DNA of 64,000 nucleotides from Cumulibacter sp047975195 (GTDB taxonomy: Bacteria > Actinomycetota > Actinomycetes > Mycobacteriales > Antricoccaceae): assembly GCA_047975195.1 (NCBI GenBank), contig JBKEDB010000027.1:30171-94170 (forward strand), written 5' to 3'. Of this stretch, positions 52,533-62,637 are shown piece by piece. Both the position numbers and the translations under genes were made by a program. The notes under the pieces were generated by a model. It was not told the DNA's origin. It made no database searches and saw only the letters and a program-made list of their open reading frames with translations. Positions within the stretch are counted from its first letter, which is position 1. Each line of letters begins with the position of its first letter.

Positions 52533-53318
52533 GTGAGTACTTCGAATATCAAGATCGGCGCGCACGTACGCGACGACGAGCCGTTGGCCGCCGCAGCCGA
52601 GCGCGATGCGGACGTCGTCCAGTTCTTCCTGGCCGATCCGCAGAAGTGGCACAAGCCGAAGCCGCGGGCGGACGCCGAAGAATTGCGGGACGCCGACACT
52701 CAGGTGTTTATCCACGCGCCCTACATCGTCAATGTCGCCTCGACGAATAACCGGATCCGGATCCCCAGCCGCAAGATCATGCGCGAACACGCCACCGCGG
52801 CGAGGGAAATCGGCGCGACCGGGCTGATCGTGCACGGCGGACACGTCACCAAGGACGACGATCCCGCGGTAGGTGTCGACAACTGGCGCAAGGCGTTCCT
52901 TGAAGCGCACGAAAAGTACGGCGGGCTCGACACCCCGATCCTGATCGAGAACACCGCGGGCGGCAATTTTTCGATGGCCCGTAGGTTGGATGCCCTGGCG
53001 CGGCTATGGGATGCGGTCGGCGAGTTCGATCCGGGATTCTGCCTGGACACCTGCCACGCGCATGCGGGCGGGATCGGCCTGCTGACCGCGGTTGAGAAGA
53101 TCAAGGCGATCACCGGTCGGATCGATCTGGTGCATTGCAACGACTCGCGCGATGCGTTCGACTCGGGCCGTGACCGGCACGCCACCATTGGCCAAGGCGA
53201 GATCGATCCGAAGTTGCTCGCCGAAGTCGTGCTCGCCGCGGACGCGCCGGTTGTCGTGGAGACGCCGGATGAGGGCCAGGCCGAGGACATCGCCTTCCTC
53301 CGCAGCAGCCTCCCCTAA
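52533..53318 (+). CDS. nfo: Deoxyribonuclease IV (AP endonuclease, family 2)
   Basis: A 261-residue TIM-barrel endonuclease for base-excision repair, cutting 5' to abasic sites. Zinc ligands and conserved blocks are seen in LIVHGGHV, PILIENTAGGNFSMA, FCLDTCHAHAGG, LVHCNDSRDAFDSGRDRHATIGQGEI and VVVETP. The length is typical. It starts at GTG 52533 and is divergent from the hypothetical gene. A convergent membrane enzyme ends 14 bases after its stop codon. Confidence 0.9.
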   Translation: MSTSNIKIGAHVRDDEPLAAAAERDADVVQFFLADPQKWHKPKPRADAEELRDADTQVFIHAPYIVNVASTNNRIRIPSRKIMREHATAAREIGATGLIVHGGHVTKDDDPAVGVDNWRKAFLEAHEKYGGLDTPILIENTAGGNFSMARRLDALARLWDAVGEFDPGFCLDTCHAHAGGIGLLTAVEKIKAITGRIDLVHCNDSRDAFDSGRDRHATIGQGEIDPKLLAEVVLAADAPVVVETPDEGQAEDIAFLRSSLP

Positions 53319-53331
53319 CCGCTCCAGGCGC

Positions 53332-54927
53332 TCAGTTGGGCGCCGGCAGGGCAGGCGCGCTCGCATCGTCGTGAGCGACCGGATCGCAGTTGGCGTGCGG
53401 CGACCGGCGAGTACCGGTCAAGCGGAGAGTGAAGCGGTCGTCGGCGCCATCGAGGACGCCGCCGGACGGGTCATCCTGCCCGACGCGGCGCACTCGGTCC
53501 TGGGACGGATACCAGATGTCGCGAATCACCAACACCGCCATCGCGATCACAAACCCGCTGCGGACCAGCACGAATAGCGCGATCCACTGGTAGTCGACCC
53601 CGGAGGCGAGGACAGCTTCTTCTCCCTCGGGTCGGGCTTGGTTTGCATAGTAGATATCGCGCTGGTGAAACCACAGCATGGTGCATATCCACACCATCGC
53701 TTCAGCGAGTTGCCAGCCGATGATCAGCCGCCACCGCGGCAACGCGAGCGCGATCAGCGGTAGCAGCCAGATCGAGTACTGCGCACTCCACACCTTGTTC
53801 GTCAGCAGGAACGCTGCGACGATCAGGAACACCAGTTGCGCCACGCGCGGCCGCTGGGGCGCGGCGAGGGCTACCACCGCGATTCCCACACAGCACAGCG
53901 CCATCACGATAAACACCCACGTGTTGAGTGTGTCCGCCTCGATGAGGTTCTCGAACTCGAATTGCGTTGCCGATGACAGCGCCCGCTCGCCGATCTCCCA
54001 CAGGGTCGACTGATCGGCGGTGCGTTCGGCGTTCAGGTCAAGGAAGACTCGCCAACCGGCGTACGCGCCGATCATTACTGGCACGTTCACCGCAGCCCAC
54101 CCGGCCACAGCACCGCCGACGGCCCCGCCGAACGAACGCCATCTGCCGCTGCGCAGCGCCAGCACCAGCAATGCGCCGAGCATCAGCACCGGATACAACT
54201 TCGCTGCTGTCCCGAGCCCAATAAGAATGCCGCACAGCACGGGTCGCTCGCGCGACCACGCGGACATGGCCGCGGCCAGAAACGCCATCGCGAACAAGTC
54301 CCAGTTGGTGAACGCGTGTACCACCACAATGGGCGCGGCGGCCACGAGAGCGGCGTCCCACACCCGCCGACCGGCCGTGCGCGCGGTGAAGTACACGACG
54401 GCGAGGTAGCACAGCGCGAGCAGTAGGCAGGTGACGGCGAAGTAGCCGGCCCAACTCATCGCGTCGGGGGTCACGATATCGATGACCGACTGCACCGGCG
54501 CCGAAACCGCATGCGCGAACCACATGAAGAAACCACTGAGCACCGGGTACTCAACGCGGCCGAATGAATAGCCGGCGTCCTGGGGCGCGAGGCTGGGATC
54601 CATGCTGAAGTACGGCACCGCCCCGTCGGTAATGCCTTCCAGACCAACCAACGGAATGGTGTCGGAGTAACACATGTGGGTGTACTGGGATCCGTCCCAC
54701 TCACCGAAAGCGCACGGGCGTTCCTTGATCCACGCGAGCGTCAGGGTGAGTACGGCGAGGGCGAGCAGAACACGCGTCGGGGTCCAGAACCGCTGACGGC
54801 CGGCCCTCGCGTGCCGCCCCCAGGGCCCACCAATCGCGCGCGCCGCGGCTCGCCCCACGCTGCTCGTCCAACTTGGGATGACCCGGTCAGCGGGATCGTC
54901 GTACGGATACGGCCGGCGTGCGGGCAC
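53332..54927 (-). CDS. Polytopic membrane glycosyltransferase (GT87/DUF2029-like)
   Basis: A 531-residue GT-C-type membrane protein. After a 50-residue basic N-terminus, the first helix leads to CAFGEWDGSQYTHMCYSDTIPL and VEYPVLSGFFMWFAHAVSAPV, in which an Asp and the VEYP motif recall polyprenyl-phosphate-dependent mannosyl or arabinosyl transferases. About twelve helices follow, including a run with TNWDLFAMAFLAAAMSAWSRERP. The gene holds the same position after ponA1 as a conserved membrane protein in mycobacteria. The GTG start has GAGGGAGGG before it. The substrate is unknown. Confidence 0.78.
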   Translation of the reverse strand: MPARRPYPYDDPADRVIPSWTSSVGRAAARAIGGPWGRHARAGRQRFWTPTRVLLALAVLTLTLAWIKERPCAFGEWDGSQYTHMCYSDTIPLVGLEGITDGAVPYFSMDPSLAPQDAGYSFGRVEYPVLSGFFMWFAHAVSAPVQSVIDIVTPDAMSWAGYFAVTCLLLALCYLAVVYFTARTAGRRVWDAALVAAAPIVVVHAFTNWDLFAMAFLAAAMSAWSRERPVLCGILIGLGTAAKLYPVLMLGALLVLALRSGRWRSFGGAVGGAVAGWAAVNVPVMIGAYAGWRVFLDLNAERTADQSTLWEIGERALSSATQFEFENLIEADTLNTWVFIVMALCCVGIAVVALAAPQRPRVAQLVFLIVAAFLLTNKVWSAQYSIWLLPLIALALPRWRLIIGWQLAEAMVWICTMLWFHQRDIYYANQARPEGEEAVLASGVDYQWIALFVLVRSGFVIAMAVLVIRDIWYPSQDRVRRVGQDDPSGGVLDGADDRFTLRLTGTRRSPHANCDPVAHDDASAPALPAPN

Positions 54928-54962
54928 GATCCCTCCCTCGGAAAGCGCGCGACGCGCATCGG

Positions 54963-57272
54963 TCAGATGTTCGGTACCAGCTGGGGTTGATCGCCGCCGG
55001 GCTGTTCGGGCTCGCTGGAACCGGGCGGTTCTGAATTATCCGTCGGCTGCGACGTGGTGGTCGGCTCCGGTTCGGGTTCTGGCTCTGGCTCTGGCTCTGG
55101 CTCGGGTTTCGGTGCCGATGTCGTCGACGGCTTACTGGTCGTTGTCTCCGGGGCGCTGCTGCTCGAGGATGAGCTCGAACTCGAACTCGACTCGCTCTGG
55201 GTCGTGCTCCCTTCGGTCTGCGAAGTCGTCACGTCAGCATTGCTGTTTCCGCCCTGGATGAGAGCGGTCGTGGGCATGGGCATGATTTCAGTCCCGGCGA
55301 GCGCGGCATTCATAAACTGCTGCCAGATCTTGCCGGGGATCCCGGCGCCGTAGATCATTGCTCCGTTCGCATCCCGGATCGGCTCGGACGATTCGGTTCC
55401 GATCCAGACCGCGGTGGACAACTGCGGGGTGTACCCCACCATCCAGGCATCCTTATTGTCGACGTCGTCCAATTGCACCGTGCCGGTCTTGGAGGCGGTC
55501 GGGCGGCCTTCGTCCAACGCGTCACCGGAGTACGACGCGACGTCCGCCATGCCGAAGGAAACATCGTTGGCGACCTCGTGCGAGACGACCCGCTCGCTGT
55601 TGCCTTCGTGCTCGTACAGCACATTCCCGTCGGCGTCGGTGACCTTCTCCACGAAGTACGGTTCGTTCTTGACGCCGTCGTTGGCGAAGGTGGCGAAGGA
55701 AGAAGCCATGTCGAGTGTGCTGACCTCGTACAGACCGATGGCGATCGCCGGGGCAACATTGCCATCCGACTCTTGCAGGGTCGGTTCGCCGTTATCGAGG
55801 CGAGTTTCGCCGACACCGGCCCGGTGCGCCATCTCGGCGACCTTATCCGGGCCCATCTCCTCGGCCAGTCCGTAGAATGTGGTGTTCAACGAGCGAGTGA
55901 TCGATTCCTTGATGCTGCATGCGCCGCAGCTTTCGCCGCCGGCGTTGTTGATCGGATGCGGGTTACCGGGGAAGTACTGCGGCGATGATCCGTCACGCGT
56001 GGTGTAGAGGGAGTAGCCATTCTCCAATGCCGCCGCCACCACGAACGCCTTGAACGAGGACCCGGGCTGGCGATAGGCGCCGGCGAAGTCGAAGCCAGTG
56101 CCTTGCGAGTTTCCGTAGTACGCGCGGACCGCTCCGGTCGTAGGGTCGGTGGCAACCAGCGACGGAATCAGGTTGTCCGGCTGACCGGACAATTGGTCCT
56201 GCACCGACTTGATGGCCTGCTCTTGGGTGTCTTTCGGAAGCGTCGTGGTCACCCGTAGGCCACCAGAGTTCACGGCGTCGTCGTCGTACCCGAGGGAAGC
56301 AAGTTCGTGCTTCACCCGCGACACAACGACACCCTCGGGACCGTTGACCTGATTCAACGGTCCGGGGCCGATCGGGAGCACCTGCGGGTACTCAACGGCG
56401 TCCCGGTCTTGCTGGCTGAGCCATTTCGCGTCGACCATACCGTCGAGGACGTAATTCCAACGGTCCTTCGCTGCCTCAGGATGTTCCTGCGGGTCGAAGC
56501 CTGACGGGCTGTTGATACTGGAGGCGAGGACGGCGCCCTCGGCAAGGGTCAACTTATCGACCGGCTTACCGAAGTAGACCTCGGCGGCGGCCTCAATCCC
56601 GTACGCACCGCGGCCGTAGTAGATCGTGTTCAGGTAGAAGCCGAGGATTTCGTCTTTGCTGTACTGCTGCTCGAGTTTGATCGAGATCAACAGTTCCTTG
56701 AACTTGCGCGACAGCGTCTTGTCGTCGGTCAGGTACGCCTTCTTCACGTACTGCTGCGTGATGGTGGAGCCGCCCTGGCTTTCGCCCTCGGTGAGGTTGA
56801 GCCACGCCGCCCGGGAGATACCGCTGATGGAGAATCCTGGGTCCTCGTAGAAGGACCGGTTCTCGGCGGCCAACACGGCGCGCTGAACGTGTTCGGGAAC
56901 CTTGTCCAGTGGCACGATCGTGCGGTTTTCCGACCCAACCCGCGCCATCTCTTCGCCACCGGCGTAGTAAATGGTCGAGTACTGCGCGACTTTCACGTCC
57001 TCCGGGCGCGGCACGGTCGTCGTCTGGTACGCGTAACCGATGACCCCCGAGCCGACGAGCGCGAGCGCGGTGACCACGATCGCCGCAACGCGCATTACCC
57101 GCAGCACACGACCGGGTTTACGTTTCGCACCCGCGGCACCGGACGACTCGGCGGAAGCGAGCGACCTGCGGCTGAGGATGGGGCGGATCTTCCTTGGCGC
57201 GGCCTCTGCCGCATCGTGATCGCCACTCGTGATTTCGGTGGGATCGTCCTGGGATCCGTCTTGCACTGTCAC
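54963..57272 (-). CDS. ponA1: Bifunctional penicillin-binding protein 1 (transglycosylase/transpeptidase)
   Basis: A 769-residue class A PBP that polymerises and cross-links peptidoglycan. A 60-residue cytoplasmic part and one helix (about 60-85) precede the transglycosylase domain with AAENRSFYEDPGFSISGISRAAW, GGSTITQQYVKKAYL and the YGRGAYGIEAAAEVYFGKP block. The transpeptidase domain has S-x-x-K in PGSSFKAF (about 404), SLN in RSLNTTFYG and KTGTVQ (about 592). The C-terminal 90 residues are Ser-rich then a P-E-P-E repeat and a Pro/Gly tail, as in mycobacterial PonA1. It starts at GTG 57272. Its neighbours DUF5318 and the GT87-like gene are conserved in this order. Confidence 0.93.
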   Translation of the reverse strand: MTVQDGSQDDPTEITSGDHDAAEAAPRKIRPILSRRSLASAESSGAAGAKRKPGRVLRVMRVAAIVVTALALVGSGVIGYAYQTTTVPRPEDVKVAQYSTIYYAGGEEMARVGSENRTIVPLDKVPEHVQRAVLAAENRSFYEDPGFSISGISRAAWLNLTEGESQGGSTITQQYVKKAYLTDDKTLSRKFKELLISIKLEQQYSKDEILGFYLNTIYYGRGAYGIEAAAEVYFGKPVDKLTLAEGAVLASSINSPSGFDPQEHPEAAKDRWNYVLDGMVDAKWLSQQDRDAVEYPQVLPIGPGPLNQVNGPEGVVVSRVKHELASLGYDDDAVNSGGLRVTTTLPKDTQEQAIKSVQDQLSGQPDNLIPSLVATDPTTGAVRAYYGNSQGTGFDFAGAYRQPGSSFKAFVVAAALENGYSLYTTRDGSSPQYFPGNPHPINNAGGESCGACSIKESITRSLNTTFYGLAEEMGPDKVAEMAHRAGVGETRLDNGEPTLQESDGNVAPAIAIGLYEVSTLDMASSFATFANDGVKNEPYFVEKVTDADGNVLYEHEGNSERVVSHEVANDVSFGMADVASYSGDALDEGRPTASKTGTVQLDDVDNKDAWMVGYTPQLSTAVWIGTESSEPIRDANGAMIYGAGIPGKIWQQFMNAALAGTEIMPMPTTALIQGGNSNADVTTSQTEGSTTQSESSSSSSSSSSSSAPETTTSKPSTTSAPKPEPEPEPEPEPEPEPTTTSQPTDNSEPPGSSEPEQPGGDQPQLVPNI

Positions 57273-57423
57273 TCCGTCGCTGAGTCAATCGCCGGGTACG
57301 GGTCACCCGACATCTCATCTAGTGTGCCGGATCGACGATAAGGGTGCGTGAAATCGGTGAACCGGCGCTGGTGAGTCTCACCGCAGACCCACGCGGGCCT
57401 CACACCGGACGTGCCGCGGTGCC

Positions 57424-57855
57424 TCAGACGTCATTGAGGTCGATTGCGACCTCGGGGGTAGCCGGGGCGCGGCGGGATCGGCGTCGTTTCGGCGTCACCG
57501 GGACGCCGGTGCTGAAGGACTCGATGAGGTGGTTCCAGCCGCAACCGCGGCAGACCTCGACGACGTACACACTGAACTCGCTGGTGATTGGCGCCATTTC
57601 GGCGACCTGCCGAGCAGTGCGAGCTTGCCCGGAGCCAACCTTCCAGCGGTCGCCGAAAACGTAATGCACAAGATCGACGTTCTGCCGCGCGCAGACCGGG
57701 CAGGCGCGCTCGGTGGCGTCGCCGTGGTAGGCCGCGGCCTGCTTCAAGTACGCCTGCGCATCGCAGACTTCGGCGCGCGTACGACGACCCTCGGCGAGCT
57801 CACGTAGCACGGCCCGCCGCTGGAAGGAGTAGTCGATGAATCGTCGCTGGTCCAC
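57424..57855 (-). CDS. DUF5318 family zinc-ribbon protein (Rv0049-like)
   Basis: A 143-residue protein of the DUF5318 family, found next to ponA1 in many actinobacteria. The C-P-V-C pair (about 52-55) and C-R-G-C-G-W (about 104-109) form a zinc ribbon; the core is QRRFIDYSFQRRAVLREL, VHYVFGDRWKVGSGQARTARQVAEM and VYVVEVCRGCGWNHL. Its function is unknown, possibly linked to cell-wall synthesis through its neighbour. It starts at GTG 57855. The C-terminus is basic. Confidence 0.87.
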   Translation of the reverse strand: MDQRRFIDYSFQRRAVLRELAEGRRTRAEVCDAQAYLKQAAAYHGDATERACPVCARQNVDLVHYVFGDRWKVGSGQARTARQVAEMAPITSEFSVYVVEVCRGCGWNHLIESFSTGVPVTPKRRRSRRAPATPEVAIDLNDV

Positions 57856-57906
57856 GTCATCCAGGGTAGGACCGTTCGGCGATCACGCCACCCGATCCAC
57901 CGCGCC

Positions 57907-59082
57907 TCACGCTGGTTGGACCGTCGCTGCCCTTCGCCGGCCGATGCTCACCCGCAGCAGCACTAGGACCACGGTCACGATGCACACCGCTGCGGCCACG
58001 CCACCAAGCGTTTCGCCGGCCAACGGCACGGCGACGCCGGCCAGCGTGTATTGCACAACGCCCTGCAGCGCGGACGCCGAGCCAGCCCGCTCGGCATGGT
58101 TCTCTAGTGAGATCGCCAATCCGTTCGGGGAGCCCACTCCGTGTGCGGCCGGAAGCAACGCGAAACCGATCATCGGTAGCCAGATGGGCGCGTCATCGAT
58201 CAGCGCGGCGGTGGCCAACACGACGCTCGCTGCGCACATTCCCACGACCGCGACACCTAAGCGCGTCTGCGCGCTGAACCACCGCGACAGCAGTCGGTTG
58301 CTCTGGCTGAAGATCATGAAGTTCGCGGCGTTCACGCCGAACACGATCGAATACTCGAGCGGGGACAGGCCGTACACCTCCTGGAACACGAACGCCGACG
58401 CTCCGATGTAGAAGAACACCGCCGTGCTGGTCAGCGACACCGTGCCCGCGCCGTACTGCCAGTCGCGATCACGCAGTACTGCGGCGAAGTCGGCGCGGAT
58501 TTTGGCAATGCTGATCGGGCGCCGCCGTTCCGGCGGTAGTGACTCCTTCAGCGTGAGCGAACCGAGCGCGAGCAACGCCGCGATCGCGCTGAGTGCTCCG
58601 AACACACCGCGCCATCCGGTCAGTTCCATCAACACGCCGCCGATCATCGGCCCCAGGATCGGCGCCATCCCCAGCACGATCATCACGGTGGTCAGGGCAC
58701 GCACCATCGCCTCACCGGAGGTCCGGTCGCGGATGACCGAGCGCGCGATCACGATGCCGGCGCCGCCGCCGGCGCCTTGTAGGAAGCGAGCGATGATCAG
58801 CATCCAGATGTCCTGCGAGGCCATGCACAGCAGCGAGAAACCCAGGAACACGGCCATGCCAATCAGCAGCGGCCGCCTGCGCCCGTAGGCATCGCTGGCG
58901 ATCCCGGCAATCAGTTGGCCAACGCCCAAACCGATCATGCAAGCCGTGAGCGTGAGTTGGACCTGATGGGCTTCAACGCCGAGTTCGGTAGCGATCTCCG
59001 GGAACGCGGATAGATATAGGTCGAGAGCGATGGGGCCGACTGCGGTCATCGCACCGAGCAGGAGGAGGACGGCGGCAGGCAT
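57907..59082 (-). CDS. MFS multidrug efflux transporter (Bcr/CflA type)
   Basis: A 391-residue 12-helix major facilitator. GPIALDLYLSAFPEIATELGVEAHQVQLTLTACMIGLGVGQLIAGIASDAYGRRRPLLIGMAVFLGFSLLCM is the strongly conserved N-terminal Bcr/CflA region, including motif A (GIASDAYGRRRP) and the QGAGGGAGIVIARSVIRD motif. It should export small toxic compounds using protons. ATG 59082 is the family-like start; ATG 59112, ten codons upstream, is an alternative. Its drug range is unknown. It is a single transcription unit near the tricorn protease. Confidence 0.87.
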   Translation of the reverse strand: MPAAVLLLLGAMTAVGPIALDLYLSAFPEIATELGVEAHQVQLTLTACMIGLGVGQLIAGIASDAYGRRRPLLIGMAVFLGFSLLCMASQDIWMLIIARFLQGAGGGAGIVIARSVIRDRTSGEAMVRALTTVMIVLGMAPILGPMIGGVLMELTGWRGVFGALSAIAALLALGSLTLKESLPPERRRPISIAKIRADFAAVLRDRDWQYGAGTVSLTSTAVFFYIGASAFVFQEVYGLSPLEYSIVFGVNAANFMIFSQSNRLLSRWFSAQTRLGVAVVGMCAASVVLATAALIDDAPIWLPMIGFALLPAAHGVGSPNGLAISLENHAERAGSASALQGVVQYTLAGVAVPLAGETLGGVAAAVCIVTVVLVLLRVSIGRRRAATVQPA

Positions 59083-59225
59083 GCGGCAAGTATCGCACCA
59101 CAACGTTCGCATCGCTAACTAATCTCAGCCGCGTCCGCGCCTGCGCGACATCCGAGCCGAGTGGCGCGCTGCGGCCGCACCGCCGATGCGGATCCGGAGC
59201 CGGGTGCAGGGCGATTACCTGGCCG

Positions 59226-62200
59226 CTATCGTGGCAGTCGCGGCGGGCGTTTGGCCGGTTCGCGTGCCAACTCCTTGCGCACCAGGTCGATCGCGGTGTC
59301 CAATTGCGGGTCCGATAAGTCGGCGCGCTGCTGCGGGGAGACTTCGACCTCCACGTCGGGCTCGACCCCGTAGTTCTCCACGCTCCACCCGAACCGCTCG
59401 AACCAGAACGCGTACCGCGGTTGGGTCACCCCGGTGCCATCAACGAGGTGGTAGCGACCGTCGATACCTACCACCCCGCCCCAGGTGCGGGTACCCACGA
59501 CCGACCCAAGCCCCAGTTCACGGATCGCGGCGGTAACGATGTCGCCGTCCGATCCGGCGTGCATATCGGCGATCGCGACCATCGGGCCGCGTCGGGCGTC
59601 CGAGGGGTACGTCGATGGCTGGTAGCCACGACTGACGTCCCAGCCGACGACGGTGCGGGCGAGTTTCTCAATGATCAGTTGCGAGGTGTGCCCACCTCGG
59701 TTTCCGCGGACGTCGACGATCACCGCATCGCGACCGATTTCCGTGCGCAGATCACGATGCAGCTGCGCCCAGCCGCCGGAGACCATGTCCGGTACGTGTA
59801 GATAACCGACCGCGCCGCCGGTGCGCTCATGCACATAGGCGCGGCGGTCGTTCACCCAGGCCTGGTACCGCAGCGAGAACTCCTCAGCGAGCGGCGTGAC
59901 GACCACCCTGCGCGGCGCATGCGTGCCGGTCGCGACCACGAGCTCGGTGGGCTTTCCCGCAGTACCCACCAGCAGCCGCGCCGGCGAATCCGTACTGCTG
60001 ACCGGGCGACCGGCCACGGCGAGGATCTCGTCGCCGGCGCGCACTCCGACGCCGGGGCCGAGCAGCGGGGATCGCGCTGCTCGCGCGGATGACTCTCCCG
60101 GCACGATCGCGTCGATGAGCCAGCGCCCCTCGTCGTAGGTCAAGTCGGCGCCGAGCATGCCTTGCCGGTGCGCGGGCCGGGCGCGGTCGGGTACAGGTTC
60201 GACGTACGCGTGCGAGGAACCGAGGTCACCTTGCAGTTCCCACAACAAGTCGATCAGTTCGTCGTACGACGACAGCCGCGGCAGCAGGGCGGCGTACCGC
60301 TCGTACGAGGCCTTCCAGTCGACACCGCCCATATCCGGGCGCCAGAAGTTGTCGCGCATGAGGCGCCAGGCCTCGGCGAACATCTGCTGCCATTGCGCGG
60401 TGGGGTGCAGGATGACCGTCGAGCCGCTCAGGTCGACGTTCACGCGCTCGGGGGCGTCATCGTCCACCTTGCGGGTGGCAGGCAGCACGCTCAACGCGCC
60501 GTCGTTGTAGACGAGCAGTTGGGACCCGTCACCGGTGACCTCGACGGCGTCGACGGCATCGACCAGTACGTCGCTCTTACCTGTCGCGAAATCGATGTGA
60601 CTCACCCAGGGAGATGCGGGTTCGTTGATCAGGTCTTCGCCAAGTTCACCGCGGGGCGGGTGGGTAATCCAGATGCAACCGCCCTGCACCGCGTGCAGTC
60701 CGGACAATCGGCCCGCGTCGACCGGAAATGGCACGATGCGTTGTTCCAGACCGTCGATATCGACGGTCGTCGCGGGCGCTTTCTTACCGGTTTTGCCCGC
60801 TCCCTCGGCCTGCTGTGGTGCTGAGTCATCCGCTGACTGCACCGCGGAGTCCTCACCCTCAATCGGTACTCCGCCGACGGTGGCGTCGAACGGCGACGGG
60901 GTATCGGCGGCCAGCGGCACGAGGAACGGGCGACAGCCGCCCGGGAACGACAGGTCGAATACGTACGAGTCGTACACCGGGTCGAAGGACCGATAGGACA
61001 AGAACGCCAGGTACTTACCGTCAGCAGTGAAGGTGGGGCTGAAATCGTTGAACCGAGCGGCCGTGACGTCGAAGGGCTCGGCTCCCGCGGTGGCGACGTT
61101 GGCCAGCCGGATCCGCGCCATCGCGTCGGATGATTCCGGCCGCGACCATGCGAGCCAGGCGCTGTCCGGCGAGAACGCCAGATCGCCCAAGTCACCGTGG
61201 TAGCTACGGTCCAACTCTTTGGGTCGTACGGCGCGACTGATCTTCCGCGGGACCGTAAGAGTCAGTAGGCGCCCGTCGTGACTGGCTATGGCCAGCCGGG
61301 TCCCGTCGGGGGCGGCGACGAGGTCCACCACGCGGCCCAGATTTCCGGCGCGCACCAGGGTGCGAGGTTCGGCGCCGATGTCGTTGAGGTCGATGATCTC
61401 CAACGCATCATCACCGTCTTTGTCAGTGACCCACACAGCCCGTCCGGTAGCGCCGAGCAACAACGGGCGTCTGCGCCGTACGCCGGGGCCGTCGGCCAGC
61501 ACCCGGTTCGCTCCGCGTCGGTGCGGCACGTAGTGCACGGTGCCGCGCGCACCGACGATGCAGGCCCGGCCAGTGACATCGGCACTGATGAAGTCGATGG
61601 TCTCGCCCAGGTCGTGCACGGTCGGTTGCAGACCAGAGCGAGCGCCGCCGGTCGCGACGTCGAGTCTGCGCGGCCGCGACGCCCCATCCGCGGAATCGAG
61701 CACATACAACCGGCCACCGGCTACGTACACGATGCGTCGGCCGTCGGTCGTAGCGTGACGCGCGTAGAAGCCTTCGATGTCCACTCCATGCGCGAGCAGG
61801 TCATCCTCGACGACGCGGCCGCGCCGGATCGGCGCCGAATAAACTTGCGCGGGCCCACCCTCGTGGTCGGACAAGAAGGCAATCCGCCGTGCGCCGTCGC
61901 CGGCGGTGACCAGCATCGGGCTGACGAGGCTAGCCGTCAACTCGCTGAAAACACGGGTGAATCGACCCGGATCGCCGGGGCGCGCAGCGTTGTCGAACCA
62001 GAGTTGCGCGGCAGCGCCGCCTCGGTACCGCTTCCAGTGCGCCGGCTCTACCGTCGTGCTGGTGGACAGCAGGATCCCTTTGCCGGCCGATGATCGCGCA
62101 GTGGCAGGTTCGGCCACGCTCAAGTCGCCCAGCCAGCCGTAAGGTAGCGCCCGGCCGGGGGTTCCATCGACAGGGACGATATGCGCGAATGCGCGGGAGC

Positions 62201-62534
62201 GTTCGACCTGGCCCACGGCGCTGACGACCAGCAACTCGCGCTCGTTCAGCCAGCCACGCACGACGGTGCGATCGTGGCCCCAGAAGGTCAAGCGACGCGC
62301 CGGACCGCCGTCCACCGCCGTGACGTACACCTCGCTCGCGCCGTTCTCCAGGAGCGTCCACGCCACGAGGGCGCCAGATGGGGAGAGCCGCGGAAAGCGC
62401 AATCGGCCTGCGCCGCTGGTGATCCGGTGCGCTCGAGAACCCTCGGCTTCCACCAGCCACAGAGCGTCCTCGGCAACGACGACGATACGGTCGCCGCGAA
62501 TGGTGGGGTAGCGAAGGTAAGCGTCGGTAGTCAC
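59226..62534 (-). CDS. Tricorn-type protease (S41 family)
   Basis: A 1102-residue cytoplasmic protease. Residues 1-330 form a beta-propeller with many WD-like strands, 360-620 a second propeller, followed by an S41-type core: the C1 region with SSYDELIDLLWELQGDLGSSHAYVEP, the PDZ domain (about 760-850), and the C2 catalytic domain with VIVDVRGNRGGHTSQLIIEKL and the nucleophilic serine near 995 in MHAGSDGDIVTAA, then GTRTWGGVVGI. The tricorn core is a hexameric peptidase working after the proteasome; actinobacteria often have both. A 60-residue charged insert follows the second propeller (residues about 565-585). It starts at GTG 62534. Confidence 0.9.
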   Translation of the reverse strand: MTTDAYLRYPTIRGDRIVVVAEDALWLVEAEGSRAHRITSGAGRLRFPRLSPSGALVAWTLLENGASEVYVTAVDGGPARRLTFWGHDRTVVRGWLNERELLVVSAVGQVERSRAFAHIVPVDGTPGRALPYGWLGDLSVAEPATARSSAGKGILLSTSTTVEPAHWKRYRGGAAAQLWFDNAARPGDPGRFTRVFSELTASLVSPMLVTAGDGARRIAFLSDHEGGPAQVYSAPIRRGRVVEDDLLAHGVDIEGFYARHATTDGRRIVYVAGGRLYVLDSADGASRPRRLDVATGGARSGLQPTVHDLGETIDFISADVTGRACIVGARGTVHYVPHRRGANRVLADGPGVRRRRPLLLGATGRAVWVTDKDGDDALEIIDLNDIGAEPRTLVRAGNLGRVVDLVAAPDGTRLAIASHDGRLLTLTVPRKISRAVRPKELDRSYHGDLGDLAFSPDSAWLAWSRPESSDAMARIRLANVATAGAEPFDVTAARFNDFSPTFTADGKYLAFLSYRSFDPVYDSYVFDLSFPGGCRPFLVPLAADTPSPFDATVGGVPIEGEDSAVQSADDSAPQQAEGAGKTGKKAPATTVDIDGLEQRIVPFPVDAGRLSGLHAVQGGCIWITHPPRGELGEDLINEPASPWVSHIDFATGKSDVLVDAVDAVEVTGDGSQLLVYNDGALSVLPATRKVDDDAPERVNVDLSGSTVILHPTAQWQQMFAEAWRLMRDNFWRPDMGGVDWKASYERYAALLPRLSSYDELIDLLWELQGDLGSSHAYVEPVPDRARPAHRQGMLGADLTYDEGRWLIDAIVPGESSARAARSPLLGPGVGVRAGDEILAVAGRPVSSTDSPARLLVGTAGKPTELVVATGTHAPRRVVVTPLAEEFSLRYQAWVNDRRAYVHERTGGAVGYLHVPDMVSGGWAQLHRDLRTEIGRDAVIVDVRGNRGGHTSQLIIEKLARTVVGWDVSRGYQPSTYPSDARRGPMVAIADMHAGSDGDIVTAAIRELGLGSVVGTRTWGGVVGIDGRYHLVDGTGVTQPRYAFWFERFGWSVENYGVEPDVEVEVSPQQRADLSDPQLDTAIDLVRKELAREPAKRPPRLPR

Positions 62535-62637
62535 GCCAGCCGACTCTAGCCCTGGAGCCGACCGAACGGAGCGAGGCGAACGCCCAGGCGCATCGACACG
62601 GGAGCGAGTCGTTCTAGCAAACCGTGAGCTCCGCAGA